A stretch of 64,000 nt of DNA from contig JABHEG010000115.1 of assembly GCA_018676675.1 (NCBI GenBank), forward strand, positions 1-64,000, written 5' to 3'. The position numbers and the translations under genes were made by a program. Numbering within the stretch: the stretch's first letter is position 1; each line of letters starts with the position of its first letter. The notes below the pieces were generated by a model that was not told the origin of the DNA, searched no databases, and worked only from the letters and a program-made list of their open reading frames with translations. Below are positions 10,137-22,467 of this stretch, piece by piece. The DNA is from Lentisphaerota bacterium. Its GTDB lineage: Bacteria; Verrucomicrobiota; Lentisphaeria; Oligosphaerales; JABHEG01.

Positions 10137-11156
10137 GTGAGAGCGCGTCCGCACATGAGTCCAGATACGCTTGTCGGCCGAACGATCGATGCCCACGCCC
10201 ATGTCGGCATCAGCGTCAAGGGCTATGCCTGCCTTGAGTTCCCCTACTGCCAAAGCCTCGAAGGCCTGGCCTATCGCCAGGCTGCCAACGACGTTGATGC
10301 GTCCGTCGTCTTCCCGCTGGGACCGGACCTGTTTTTCGATCTGCATGAGTTGGTACAGCGCGGGGTCGCCGTCCCTGCCGAGGAGCCCCTGTCCGCGGTT
10401 CCCTACGGGCGAGCTAACGAGATGGTGCTCAACGAAGTCTATCTCTACTGCCCGGAGTTGAGGGACCGATTCCTGCCGTTCGTGTGTGTCGACCCCGGAC
10501 GGGAAGTGGCTGGGCAGATCGAGCTTCTGAGGCGACTGGAACAGCAGTTCCCAATCTACGGAATCAAGGTCTCGCCGGTGCTCTGCCAGTCCCCCATTAC
10601 GTCTTTGCTCGAAGCGGGAGCCGCCTTCACCGACTTTGCCCGGGCCCGGGACCTCCCCTTCCTCTTCCACACCACCCTCGACCCTCGCGAAGGGTACTCC
10701 CACGCAGACAGTGCATTCGAGGTCATCGAGGCCAATCCTGACCTGCGCGTCTGCCTGGCCCACTGCATCGGCTTTGGGCAGAGCCATCTTGAGCGGGCCG
10801 ACGACATGGACAATGTCTGGGTAGACACGGCAGCCATGAAGATCCAGGTGCAGCTCGCGGCCGAAGGGAGCCCCCTCATGGCCTCGGACGGCGAACGCGT
10901 CCCCGCAGACTACGATGACCACCGCGATGTGATGCGGTGTCTGGTCGAGCGTTTCCCCGATACGTTCATCTGGGGAAGCGACTCCCCTGCCTATGCCTAT
11001 ATCTGCCGACGGCAACAGGGAGAAGGTGTCGTCGAGGAATTCCGCCTCAAGGCGACCTATGAAGACGAAGTCGCCGCGCTGTTGAGCCTGAACACATCGG
11101 CTCAGAGGCGAGCGGCGAACACGAACACGATACGCTGGCTCTTCGGGAACAGCTGA
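10137..11156 (+). CDS. Amidohydrolase-2 family TIM-barrel hydrolase
   Basis: A 339-residue cytosolic metal-dependent hydrolase or decarboxylase of the amidohydrolase-2 (ACMSD/uracil-DNA-like TIM barrel) superfamily. It shows the N-terminal metal motif DAHAH (His20, His22), a YGIKVSP strand, an LAHCIG His strand and a C-terminal WGSDSP with Asp282 at the expected catalytic position. The start is GTG: AGGAG lies at 10126-10130, six bases upstream, and no ATG fits as well. There is no signal peptide. It stands 81 bases after the giant gene and is convergent with the aminotransferase. The substrate cannot be predicted. Many relatives in this lineage act on sugar lactones or carboxylated aromatics, but that is only family knowledge. 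Confidence 0.75.
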   Translation: MRARPHMSPDTLVGRTIDAHAHVGISVKGYACLEFPYCQSLEGLAYRQAANDVDASVVFPLGPDLFFDLHELVQRGVAVPAEEPLSAVPYGRANEMVLNEVYLYCPELRDRFLPFVCVDPGREVAGQIELLRRLEQQFPIYGIKVSPVLCQSPITSLLEAGAAFTDFARARDLPFLFHTTLDPREGYSHADSAFEVIEANPDLRVCLAHCIGFGQSHLERADDMDNVWVDTAAMKIQVQLAAEGSPLMASDGERVPADYDDHRDVMRCLVERFPDTFIWGSDSPAYAYICRRQQGEGVVEEFRLKATYEDEVAALLSLNTSAQRRAANTNTIRWLFGNS

Positions 11157-11313
11157 CGTGGGTCAACACACGCCCCCTGGCCCTGGCCTGGGCTGGACTA
11201 CTCGTGAGACGTTCCGCTTCTCTCGGTATCCACTGCGGCCGCAGTGCACTGTGGTCCGAAGTTTGGGCGCGTTTCGTTGCACGCCATTTGCACAGGCCCA
11301 ACCGCCCCGCCAC

Positions 11314-12566
11314 CTACGCCGAAGCGATCTCCCGGAGACCGGTCTCGACTCGTTCCAGCGTCTCGTCAATGTCTGCATCCTGGTGGCTGAAATTGATGTA
11401 AGCGACGTTGTAGAACGAGACCCCGTTGCGGTAGCAGGCCCGGGCGAATCGCTCGCGCAAGGCTGCGGGGGCTTCGGGCAGACAGTCGATGTAGGGAGCG
11501 CAGTCCATGCCGCAGGCAATCATCGGAACGCTGTGGTTCCTGAAGAGTCGGTTTAGCCCGTCCGAAAGACGCTTTCCGCGACTCCAAAGGTGAGGGATGA
11601 CCCCTTCATTCAGATAGGTATTGATGCAGGCCTTGGCGGAAGCCAGGGAAAGCGTTTCCCCCCCATAGGTTGACGAAACGATCGCTTTGTCCAGTTTCTC
11701 CATGATCTCAGCTTTCCCGAGGTAGACAGAGAGCGGCATCCCATTGGCCACGCCTTTGGCGAAGACTGCCAAATCGGGAGTCACGCCCCAGTACTCTTGA
11801 ACGCCTCCCACCGCCAGGCGGAATCCCGTCACTATTTCGTCGAAAATGAGGACCGTACCATGCTGCTCAGTGATCTCACGGAGGAAGGGGTAGAAGTCCT
11901 TGCCGAGATCGGCCGTCTTGTAGTCGGAAGCGACAGCCAGGGCGGCAATTTGATCTCCGCAGGCGGCAAAGAGATCGGCGATAGCATCCTTCGCATTCCA
12001 GGGCATTGAATGGTGAAGAGAACTGAGGGCAACCGGGATACCGGCTGGGGTGCTCTCAGCCAACTGCCCCGGCAGTGTTCGGCCACCGCCGGCGAGGCTG
12101 TTGACCCAGCCGTTGTAGCCGATCTGAACGATGTGATCGCGGCCGGTGTGATACCGGGCCACTCGGAAGCAGGCCGCGATGGCTTCGCCCCCGGTCTTCA
12201 GGAACCGGGCACGCTCCGCGCACGGGATCACCTCGCAGAGCAGTTCCGCAACGTCGCCCTCGAGCGGGTGTGGATGACCGAAAATGATGCCGTTGTCAAG
12301 TTGCGCCCGAATGGCCTGATCGGTCGCGGGATAGCAGTAACCCAGCGTGACCGGACCGAGCGAGTTGCGGTAGTCTATGTACTCCCTGCCGTCTGCATCC
12401 CAGACGCGGCACCCCTTGCCCCGAACGATAACCCCCGGCTCGTCCGGAGTGAGCTTGGCCGCTTTTGAGCAGGTGCTGCTCCCCCATGGAATCACAGATT
12501 TCAGTTGCTTGGCAAGCGTCTCTGAGCGCGTCGTTGGCATGCCCGAACCCTTTCCCTTGGTCACCA

Positions 12567-12567
<1 letters not shown>
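11314..12567 (-). CDS. Class III PLP-dependent aminotransferase, glutamate-1-semialdehyde aminomutase-like
   Basis: A 417-residue fold-type I aminotransferase of the glutamate-1-semialdehyde 2,1-aminomutase subgroup. Visible features are an LKTGGEAIAA phosphate-binding segment, the IFDEIVTGFR motif (Asp that contacts the PLP nitrogen) and VFAKGVANG with the Schiff-base Lys271. The STYGGE stretch after it is typical of the group. True HemL and sugar or amino-acid aminotransferases of this subgroup cannot be told apart here, and no other heme genes are nearby. The ATG overlaps the uvrB stop by one base (TAATG), which suggests translational coupling. An in-frame Met at residue 10 is an alternative start. 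Confidence 0.75.
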
Positions 12568-14582
<2,015 letters not shown>

Positions 14583-14978
14583 GGCCTGGTATCCGCCGAA
14601 ATGAAAACGTGGCCCCGTGAGGCATCTCGCCATAGCCGCCGCGAAAGGGGGCCCGCGACGGGGGGGCACGGTTGGCAGGTTCACGGTTCAACGGTTGGGA
14701 ACAAACAGCTGTGCCCGATTCGGAGGACAAACCGTCCGTGTCGAGCAACCATGAACCACTGAACCGTCAATTTGGAACCGCTTCCGTGGGCTTCTCGCGG
14801 AGGCATCTCGCTACAGTAGCGGCGCGGTGGCCAGGTTCCAGCACCAGTACACGTTGTGTTTGTGTTGCGTTAGTAGTGTCCTCAGCCGGTGTCCAGCAAT
14901 CGAATTCCAGACCGCGCGATGGTATATTCCGACCGGAAGTGGCAATGATGATCTACAGAGGCAGGGGCCACCTGTTCC
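14583..14978. other. Divergent intergenic region between uvrB and the glycogen island
   Basis: About 396 bases separate the uvrB start (minus) from the debranching enzyme start (plus), so both promoters should lie here. Several GGTTC/GAACC blocks near 14680-14780 form loose inverted repeats. A TATATT box occurs around 14921-14927 on the plus strand but lacks a convincing -35. No riboswitch or RNA gene is recognised. Confidence 0.4.
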
Positions 14979-17900
14979 ATGGGGCATTTGACGCAAATTC
15001 CAGAGCCCGGCAGCTACGTGCAGGTACACCGTGGCGATGTTGTGCAGTTCTCCCTTCGGCTTCCAGAAAGCAGGGCGGGAGAGGCGTGGGTACGGACGAA
15101 CCTGGGCCGTGGCAGGACACGAAAACAGGAAGTCGTGCGTCATATAGAGCAGGGAACGCCAATCCTGGCCCGGGACTGGCATGATCTACCGATGCAGCGT
15201 GTCTCGGACAAAGAGTTTGCCCTGGCCCTTCCCGCTCTGGAAGTGGGCTGCTTTGAGGCAAAGACATTCCTTCTCCCCGCCCCGGAAGCGGAGCCTCTAT
15301 GGCCCGACGGGGGGAACGTCTTCATCAAGACACAGCCCGCCGCCACCTGCGGAGCGAACCTGACCTACAAGGTGTTTGTCCGGCAGTTCGGCCCATCCAA
15401 ATGCCGCGCCAGTTCTTCCGATGAACTGGATCAAGCCGTCGGAATGCTCGAGGATGCGGGCTATGCCGTGATTCCGCGTTCGGGAACGTTCCACGATGTG
15501 ATCCAGCAGCTGGACTTCATCATTGGGCGGCTCGGCTTCCGGATCCTCCAGCTCCTGCCAATCCACCCCACCCCCACCACGTACGCCCGGATGGGGCGGT
15601 TTGGGAGTCCATTCGCCGTGCTGGATTTCATGGATGTGGATCCATCCCTGGCCGAGTTCAACCGCACAACAACCCCCATGGACCAGTTTCGGGAATTCCT
15701 GGACGCCGTCCACGAACGGGCAGCCCGAGTGCTCATTGACATCCCGGTCAACCACACCGGTTGGGCGTCGATGCTGCAGGAGCACCATCCCGAGTGGTTC
15801 CGACGCAGCGATGATCGCAGCTTCAAGTCCCCGGGGGCATGGGGCGTTACCTGGGAAGACCTCTCCGAGCTTGACTACGAACACGTTGGGCTCTGGCGCT
15901 ATATGGCGGATGTTTTCCTCTTCTGGTGCCGCCAGGGGGTTGACGGATTCCGCTGTGACGCGGGCTACATGATTCCCCATCCTGTGTGGGAGTACATCGT
16001 CGCGAAGGTGCGCCTGGAATATCCCGACACGATCTTCCTGCTGGAGGGCCTGGGAGGGAAACTCCAGGTAGTTGAGCATTTGCTGGCCCATTCAGGACTG
16101 GACTGGGCCTACTCAGAGCTCTTTCAGAACTATGACCGAGGCCAAATTAGCTGGTATCTGCCCAGTTGCCTCCGGACGTCTGCAACGAAGGGGACGTTGG
16201 TGCATTTCGCCGAAACGCACGACAACAGTCGACTGGCCGATCGTTCCCGCGGCCACGCACGGCTTCGCACTGATCTGAGTGCCCTTTGCTCTGATCGCGG
16301 AGCATTCGGTGTGACAAACGGTGTCGAATGGTACGCTACCGAGAAGGTCGATGTCCACGACGCTTCTTCCCTGAATTGGGGACACTGTGAGAACCAGGTT
16401 GACGAATTGGCTCGGATCAATCGCCTCTTGGTGACCCACCCCGCCTTCTATGCCGGGACGACGATCAGGCTGGTGGACTCCGAATCAGTGCACGGTGTCG
16501 CCTTGGGGCGCTGGCCGGTGACCGCCCGCGATGGGCTTCTTGTGCTGGTCAATCTGTGTGAAGAACACGCCGACCGGATCACCTGGTCTGCGTCCTCCGC
16601 TCCAAGCCTGGGTGATCAACCGTTTGACCTGCTCGCGGGACGACCGATAGCTCTCGACTCAGACGGAGACTCCTGCTCCACGGAGCTCGATCCAGGCCAG
16701 GTCCTATGCCTTGCCAAAGCGCCGTGGGACCCGCTGGAACAGCACCGCGTGGACGGCCACGACGCGCCCAGAGTACCCAAACTGCTCCGGGAACAGCTGC
16801 TCCGAGCCAAAGCGCTGGATGTACTCACCTGGCTCACGGGCGAAGCCCCCGCGGGGATCGATGACCCTCCCACGGTCCGGACATGGAGCTTGGACCTGGC
16901 CCGAGATCCGGTGTCATTCTGCGCGGCGATCTCGCAGCAGAATCCGCCGCCCGTGACCCGCTGGCACTGGCCACATGACCTGAACCGTACCGTCATGCTC
17001 CCTCCGGGCCACTGCCTTCTCGTTGAGGCCGAGGCGCCCTTCCGGGTCGAGATCCTTGAGGAGGACCGGACGGTCTGGGCCGACTGGTCGCTGCCTCAGG
17101 CGGACGATGAGAAGCACTTCGCCCTCATGCTTCCGGCCGGCACGCCTGAGCAATCACAGCGCTTGTCTATCCGCCTGAATGTGTACGGCGCCGGCAGAAA
17201 ACAGAGCGAGAACAAGGCCGGCCTCCTGCTTTTGGCCGCGAACACGAACGCTTGCGTGAGGACATACCTCTCTGGAGCGCGTGCCCGTACGGGCAAACAC
17301 TACGCACTGCTGACCAATGGGCACGGCGGCATGTGCCAGGTGCGGGCAGCGTGGGGTGCCCTTGACAGCCAGTACGACGCCCTCCTCGCGGCCAATTTGA
17401 ACACGGACTACCCCGTTGACCGCCGCGTTCTCCTCACCCGCTGCCGGGCCTGGCTGGTCTATCGCGGCTACTCGCAGAGCATCGAGGCGGATTGCCTGGA
17501 GGCATTCTGGGTAGACGCTGAAGGCCGGGCAAGATGGCGTTTCGCTGTCCCGGTTGGAGATGGGGCATTGGTCCGCCTGGACGCGGTATTGGCGATGAGA
17601 TCCGGAGAAAACACAGTTGAGCTGACCTTCCATCGTCAGCCGGCGGAGAAGAGCGCGGGTGCCCTTGCTGACCGTCAGACCGTTCATGTGATCCTGCGCC
17701 CCGACATTGAAGACCGGAGCTGCCACGAAACCACCCGAGCCTGTGCCGGCCCTGAAGACCAATGGCCGCAGGCCGTGACCACACACGTGGATGGCTTCCG
17801 GTTCTGCCCCTCCAGTGGGGCTGTCCTGGACCTCCACACTTCCGCTGGAGACTATGTGTCCGAGCCTGAGTGGACCTACATGGTCCCTCACCCCTTCGAG

Positions 17901-19289
17901 GCCAACCGAGGCCTGGCTGGACACACGGACCTCTTCAGCCCAGGTTACCTGGACTGTCCACTCGTTGGAGGCCAGACAGTCGCCATCAGCGCAACGGCCA
18001 GATTAGCAGAGGACACACCTGCTGGCGAGGAAGATCTACCCGAACCCGCCGTCGTGTGGTCCGGCCCGCTCAAGGAAGCGCGCGCCATTCCCCTAACCGA
18101 TGCCCTGGAAAGTGCGATGCGACAGTTCGTGGTCAAGCGGGATGATTCTCTGACCGTGATCGCGGGATACCCGTGGTTCCTCGACTGGGGGCGCGACACA
18201 CTTATCTGCCTCCGAGGCATGATCGCCGCCGGCTGGCACGATGAGTGTCGCGATGTCCTCCGGCAGTTCGCCCGCTTTGAATCACAGGGCACACTGCCCA
18301 ACATGATCCGCGGAGACGACGACCGCAATCGCGACACATCAGATGCTCCTCTGTGGTTTTTCGTGGCCTGTACCGACCTGCTGGATGCCGAAGGGAGCGA
18401 CAACCTGCTGAGCATGAACTGTGATGGACGCAGCCTTACCGACGTCCTCCGTTCGCTGGCTCAGAGCATCATGACCGGAACGCCGAACGGGATCGTCATG
18501 GATCCGGCAAGTGGCCTGGTCTACAGCCCGTCACACTACACATGGATGGACACGAACCATCCGGCCGGGACGCCTCGGGAGGGGTACCCCATTGAGATCC
18601 AGGCGCTCTGGTATCGAGCACTGTCGCTACTGACCCGAATCGACGGCAAAGGCGGATGGGAGAAGACCTCCGCTCTCGTCCGGGAGTCTATCCCCCGGCT
18701 GTTCGGAGCCAGACAGCAGGAGTTTCTCTCCGACTGTCTGCATGCCGCCCCTGGAACGGCCGCGGCCGATGCAGTGCCGGACGACGCCCTGCGCTCCAAC
18801 CAGCTCCTCGCGGTGACTTTGGGAGCGATCACTGATCGAAGCTGGTGCCTGCGCATCCTGGAGTCGTGTTCCGAGCTACTCGTGCCGGGGGGACTGCGAA
18901 GCCTCGCCGACCGACCGGTCAGACATCCCCTTCCCGTGCACTGGGGACCGGCTCTTCTCAACGACCCGCAGGCACCCTACTGGGGAACCTATCAGGGCGA
19001 TGAGGACACACGCCGCAAACCCGCATACCACAACGGGACAGCATGGACGTGGACCTTCCCATCGTACCCGGAAGCGTTGCTCATGGTTCACGGCGAAGCG
19101 GCCAGGGCATGGGCCACTGCACTGCTGACCAGCTCCCTCGAGTTCATTGACACCGGGTGCGTAGGACACGTACCCGAAGTCGCGGATGGCGATGCGCCAC
19201 ACACATGGAGAGGCTGTGGGGCGCAGGCCTGGGGGGCAACCGAGCTCTACCGAGTGTGGCGATTGGCGACTGAGGCTGATCCGACGTAA
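14979..19289 (+). CDS. Bifunctional glycogen debranching enzyme (GH13-like plus GH133)
   Basis: A 1436-residue fusion of an alpha-amylase-type barrel and an amylo-alpha-1,6-glucosidase domain, the layout of eukaryotic glycogen debranching enzyme. In the N-terminal half the GH13 motifs are visible: VNHTGW (residues 257-262), GFRCDAGY with nucleophile Asp327, LLEG with acid/base Glu356 and AETHDN with Asp415. The middle is a beta-rich linker. The C-terminal GDE_C (GH133) part starts near residue 1040 with GYPWFLDWGRDT (Asp1073) and WMDTNHPAG (Asp1191). Predicted role: transfer of short maltooligosaccharides off limit branches, then hydrolysis of the alpha-1,6 glucose, working with the phosphorylase encoded downstream. 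There is no signal peptide, so it is cytosolic. It is the first gene of the glycogen island. The ribosome binding site is weak. Confidence 0.85.
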   Translation: MGHLTQIPEPGSYVQVHRGDVVQFSLRLPESRAGEAWVRTNLGRGRTRKQEVVRHIEQGTPILARDWHDLPMQRVSDKEFALALPALEVGCFEAKTFLLPAPEAEPLWPDGGNVFIKTQPAATCGANLTYKVFVRQFGPSKCRASSSDELDQAVGMLEDAGYAVIPRSGTFHDVIQQLDFIIGRLGFRILQLLPIHPTPTTYARMGRFGSPFAVLDFMDVDPSLAEFNRTTTPMDQFREFLDAVHERAARVLIDIPVNHTGWASMLQEHHPEWFRRSDDRSFKSPGAWGVTWEDLSELDYEHVGLWRYMADVFLFWCRQGVDGFRCDAGYMIPHPVWEYIVAKVRLEYPDTIFLLEGLGGKLQVVEHLLAHSGLDWAYSELFQNYDRGQISWYLPSCLRTSATKGTLVHFAETHDNSRLADRSRGHARLRTDLSALCSDRGAFGVTNGVEWYATEKVDVHDASSLNWGHCENQVDELARINRLLVTHPAFYAGTTIRLVDSESVHGVALGRWPVTARDGLLVLVNLCEEHADRITWSASSAPSLGDQPFDLLAGRPIALDSDGDSCSTELDPGQVLCLAKAPWDPLEQHRVDGHDAPRVPKLLREQLLRAKALDVLTWLTGEAPAGIDDPPTVRTWSLDLARDPVSFCAAISQQNPPPVTRWHWPHDLNRTVMLPPGHCLLVEAEAPFRVEILEEDRTVWADWSLPQADDEKHFALMLPAGTPEQSQRLSIRLNVYGAGRKQSENKAGLLLLAANTNACVRTYLSGARARTGKHYALLTNGHGGMCQVRAAWGALDSQYDALLAANLNTDYPVDRRVLLTRCRAWLVYRGYSQSIEADCLEAFWVDAEGRARWRFAVPVGDGALVRLDAVLAMRSGENTVELTFHRQPAEKSAGALADRQTVHVILRPDIEDRSCHETTRACAGPEDQWPQAVTTHVDGFRFCPSSGAVLDLHTSAGDYVSEPEWTYMVPHPFEANRGLAGHTDLFSPGYLDCPLVGGQTVAISATARLAEDTPAGEEDLPEPAVVWSGPLKEARAIPLTDALESAMRQFVVKRDDSLTVIAGYPWFLDWGRDTLICLRGMIAAGWHDECRDVLRQFARFESQGTLPNMIRGDDDRNRDTSDAPLWFFVACTDLLDAEGSDNLLSMNCDGRSLTDVLRSLAQSIMTGTPNGIVMDPASGLVYSPSHYTWMDTNHPAGTPREGYPIEIQALWYRALSLLTRIDGKGGWEKTSALVRESIPRLFGARQQEFLSDCLHAAPGTAAADAVPDDALRSNQLLAVTLGAITDRSWCLRILESCSELLVPGGLRSLADRPVRHPLPVHWGPALLNDPQAPYWGTYQGDEDTRRKPAYHNGTAWTWTFPSYPEALLMVHGEAARAWATALLTSSLEFIDTGCVGHVPEVADGDAPHTWRGCGAQAWGATELYRVWRLATEADPT

Positions 19290-19473
19290 CCGACAGACAC
19301 CGGCTCCGAAGGACGATCCAGCGGTCAGAGAGGCGTGAACAACGGCTCCCGGACGGACCCACGCGCTCAGGAGAGCCGGATATGCATCCGCCATTCGGGA
19401 ACACGAGAGCAACTGGGGACGGAGGCTGCTATATTACAGATGACATGAGGTTAACAGAGGAGCTGGTTGGACA

Positions 19474-19752
19474 ATGACCACACAAAGCACAAAAGGACGG
19501 AAGCGTGTCCGGTTTCAGTTGCGTGCGGATCCGGGCAGCACTGTGTGCGTCGCGGGTTCCTTCAACGAATGGGATCCCGCGAAGAAGAAGATGAAATACA
19601 CCGGCAGCGTCTATGCGGCAACGCTGATGCTCCACCCCGGTCGCTACGAGTACAAATTCGTGGTTGACGACATCTGGTGTGTGGACCCCGAGTGTCCGGA
19701 CTGGGTGCCGAACGATCAGGGCTCGCTGAACAGCGTCATCGTGGTCGCGTAG
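19474..19752 (+). CDS. Free-standing CBM48/AMPK-type glycogen-binding protein
   Basis: A 92-residue protein that is nearly all one glycogen-binding (CBM48, isoamylase-N/E-set) domain. The core motifs VCVAGSFNEWDP, a basic KKKMKY turn, GRYEYKFVVDD and WVPNDQGSLNSVI match the AMPK-beta and branching-enzyme modules. There is no catalytic domain or signal peptide. It lies between the debranching enzyme and phosphorylase genes on the same strand. It probably binds glycogen granules or helps dock one of the neighbouring enzymes. A GAGGAG stretch precedes the ATG at somewhat long spacing. Confidence 0.8.
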   Translation: MTTQSTKGRKRVRFQLRADPGSTVCVAGSFNEWDPAKKKMKYTGSVYAATLMLHPGRYEYKFVVDDIWCVDPECPDWVPNDQGSLNSVIVVA

Positions 19753-19902
19753 TGTTGCCCGCCGTTTCCCGCCACAACATGATCGATCACTCTCTCGTGA
19801 GGCCCCGTGACGGTGGACCGCTGCCGCGCGCTCTCACCCCTTTCTCCCCATCGCGCCAGTGCGCGACAAGATGGGTCCATTCCTTTCCTACTGAGATCGT
19901 CA

Positions 19903-22467
19903 ATGAACAGAATAGAGCTTTTCAGTGTGGCACCACATGTGCCGGAACGACTGCACTTCCTCGAAACACTTTCACGCAACCTGTGGTGGTGCTGGCATAG
20001 CCCTGCCATCGAACTGTTCCGGCGGATATCCCCCCGGCTGTGGAAAGAGGCACAGTTCAACCCGATTCGGTTCCTCAACCTGATTCCCCAGGACCGGCTG
20101 GAGGAGCTTCTCGAAGACGCGGGTTTCCTGCAGCAGTTCGAGCAGGTCGAAGCATCCTTCAATGCGGAGATCGGGAGTGATGTTCAGGACAGGCATACCC
20201 CTGCTCCCACCCACAGCGTAGCCTACTTCTCGCTGGAATACGGCTTCCATGAGAGCGTCCGACTGTACTCAGGTGGCCTGGGCGTTCTCGCCGGCGACCA
20301 CCTGAAGGCCGCGTCCGACATCGGGCTGCCATTGGTGGCTGTCGGGCTGCTCTACCGCCAAGGCTACTTCCAGCAGTACCTGAGTCCCGAAGGGTGGCAG
20401 CAGGAACACTATCCGGAAAACCCGGTCCAGGACCTCCCAATCAAGAAAGCGCATGACCGAGACGGTCAGGATATCGTCGTCCACGTGCCGCTGGCGGATG
20501 GCGAACTGAAAGCGGTAGTCTGGCGTCTGGACGTGGGACGCGTGCCGGTCTACCTGCTGGACACAAACCTGCCTGAAAACGCGCCCGAATTCCGCGCTGT
20601 AACCGCCCAGCTGTACGGCGGGAACCGCGAAACTCGCCTGCGCCAGGAATTGCTCCTCGGCGTGGGTGGATACCGAGCACTCGTGGCGTTGGGATACCAT
20701 CCCCACGTGTGCCACATCAACGAGGGACACGCTGCCTTCCTGAACATCGCCCGGCTGGGGCATCTGGTGAAGACCAAGGGATGCGATCTGGACGGAGCTC
20801 TGGAGATCGTCTCACGAACGAATGTGTTCACCACGCACACACCCGTTCCAGCCGGCAACGAGACCTTCGAACCGGAGCTGCTTCGTCCTCATTTGGACGC
20901 CTTGTCTCGTGAAGTGGCAATCCCCACGGACCTCATGCTGAGCTGGGGGCAACCTCCAGCCGGCCACAAAACACGCGAACTGTCCATGACCGTTTTTGGT
21001 CTCCGGATGGCCCGCAACAGCAACGGTGTCAGCGAACTGCACGGTCATGTTGCCCGGAAAATGTGGCAACACCTCTGGCCCGACACCCCCCAGGACGAGA
21101 TTCCCATCCGCCACATCACCAACGGCATCCACGCGCCGTCCTGGCTGTCCCCCGAACTCGATGGCCTGCTCGAACACTACATCGGCCCCGAATGGTCACT
21201 TGACCCCGCGGACCCCAAGGTTCTCCGACGTGTCGACCAGATTCCAGACGAAGAGCTGTGGCGGGCCCACGAGTCTTCCCGCTCGCGGTTGGTGCGCACG
21301 GCCCGGGAGCTCTCAGAGGAGCAATACGGCCAACGCAACGCCAGTCGGGCGGAAATTGCCAGAGCCAAGTCTGTGCTGGACCACGATGCGCTGACGGTCG
21401 GCTTCGCTCGACGCTTCGCCACGTACAAACGCTCCGCCCTGCTCCTGCGCGACCCGGAACGGTTCGAAGCGCTCCTGAAGAACGACGATCGACCGGTGCA
21501 GTTCATCTTTGCCGGCAAAGCCCACCCGGCCGACGATGCGGGCAAGGACCTGATCCGGCAGTTGGTCCAATTCGCCGTCAGCCGGAATCTGCGACACCGC
21601 TTTGTGTTCCTTGAGGACTATGACATCGCGATTGCCCGAAGCATGGTCCAGGGCGTCGATGTGTGGCTGAACACCCCACGCCGGCCCCAGGAAGCCAGCG
21701 GCACGTCCGGCATGAAAGCGGCTGTGAATGGAGGACTGAACGTCAGTGTTCTTGACGGCTGGTGGTGCGAAGGGTACAGGCCGGAGAACGGCTGGGCGAT
21801 CGGTCGGGGAGAGGAGTACGACAGTACGGAATACCAGGACACAGTGGAATCGAAGGCCCTGTTCAACGTTCTTGAGAATGAGGTCATCCCCTGCTATTAC
21901 GACCGCCCGTTCGGCGATCTTCCGAATCTCTGGATCAAGATGATGAAAGCCTCGATCCGCATGGTCTTGGAGCAGTTCACCAGCCACCGCATGGTGTGTG
22001 ACTACCGCGAGACGTTCTACGAGCGTGCGTTCGCAGCCTACGAGAGCCTTACGGCGGACAACGCAAATCGCGCCCGTGGATTGGTGCGCCAATCGAAGCG
22101 TCTCAGGGCACAATGGCGCCATGTCCGGGCCGGCTTCCCGACAACGGATCGCAATGTCGCGATGGTCCGGGTTGGGGACACGTTCACGGTCGAGTCGGAA
22201 GTACACTTGGGCGAGCTTCGCCCGGAAGAGGTGGATGTACAGGTTTACTATGGACCGGTGGACCCGCAGAACGAGATCCTTGAGAGCCATGTGGCGGACA
22301 TGGAGATTGTCGAAGACCGCGGTTCGGGCGTCTATCTGTACCGCCAGACAATCACCTGCACGACGACCGGGCGCTTCGGCTTCACTGCCCGAGTCATCGC
22401 AGATGGTGAAGACTGGTCCGGCGTGATGCCCGGGTTCATCACCTGGGCAGATGGGAAAGTGTCATGA
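19903..22467 (+). CDS. glgP: Alpha-glucan (glycogen) phosphorylase, GT35, short type
   Basis: Phosphorolysis of alpha-1,4-glucan ends to glucose-1-phosphate. The protein has 854 residues from ATG 19903 (MNRIELFSV). An upstream in-frame extension of 32 residues is not family-like. It belongs to the alpha-glucan phosphorylase subgroup that starts with an LSRNLWWCW motif. The PLP site is GTSGMKAAVNGG with Lys605. EASGTSGMK and the GWWCEGY segment that follows are well preserved. Residues 240-330 hold the HINEGHAAF and TTHTPVPAGN motifs. Its stop overlaps the start of glgA (ATGA), so the two are translationally coupled. Cytosolic. Confidence 0.92.
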   Translation: MNRIELFSVAPHVPERLHFLETLSRNLWWCWHSPAIELFRRISPRLWKEAQFNPIRFLNLIPQDRLEELLEDAGFLQQFEQVEASFNAEIGSDVQDRHTPAPTHSVAYFSLEYGFHESVRLYSGGLGVLAGDHLKAASDIGLPLVAVGLLYRQGYFQQYLSPEGWQQEHYPENPVQDLPIKKAHDRDGQDIVVHVPLADGELKAVVWRLDVGRVPVYLLDTNLPENAPEFRAVTAQLYGGNRETRLRQELLLGVGGYRALVALGYHPHVCHINEGHAAFLNIARLGHLVKTKGCDLDGALEIVSRTNVFTTHTPVPAGNETFEPELLRPHLDALSREVAIPTDLMLSWGQPPAGHKTRELSMTVFGLRMARNSNGVSELHGHVARKMWQHLWPDTPQDEIPIRHITNGIHAPSWLSPELDGLLEHYIGPEWSLDPADPKVLRRVDQIPDEELWRAHESSRSRLVRTARELSEEQYGQRNASRAEIARAKSVLDHDALTVGFARRFATYKRSALLLRDPERFEALLKNDDRPVQFIFAGKAHPADDAGKDLIRQLVQFAVSRNLRHRFVFLEDYDIAIARSMVQGVDVWLNTPRRPQEASGTSGMKAAVNGGLNVSVLDGWWCEGYRPENGWAIGRGEEYDSTEYQDTVESKALFNVLENEVIPCYYDRPFGDLPNLWIKMMKASIRMVLEQFTSHRMVCDYRETFYERAFAAYESLTADNANRARGLVRQSKRLRAQWRHVRAGFPTTDRNVAMVRVGDTFTVESEVHLGELRPEEVDVQVYYGPVDPQNEILESHVADMEIVEDRGSGVYLYRQTITCTTTGRFGFTARVIADGEDWSGVMPGFITWADGKVS

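Noticed and set aside
15297-16091. A minus-strand frame opposite the debranching enzyme
   Set aside because: A shadow frame with no motif, while the plus strand has all GH13 motifs.
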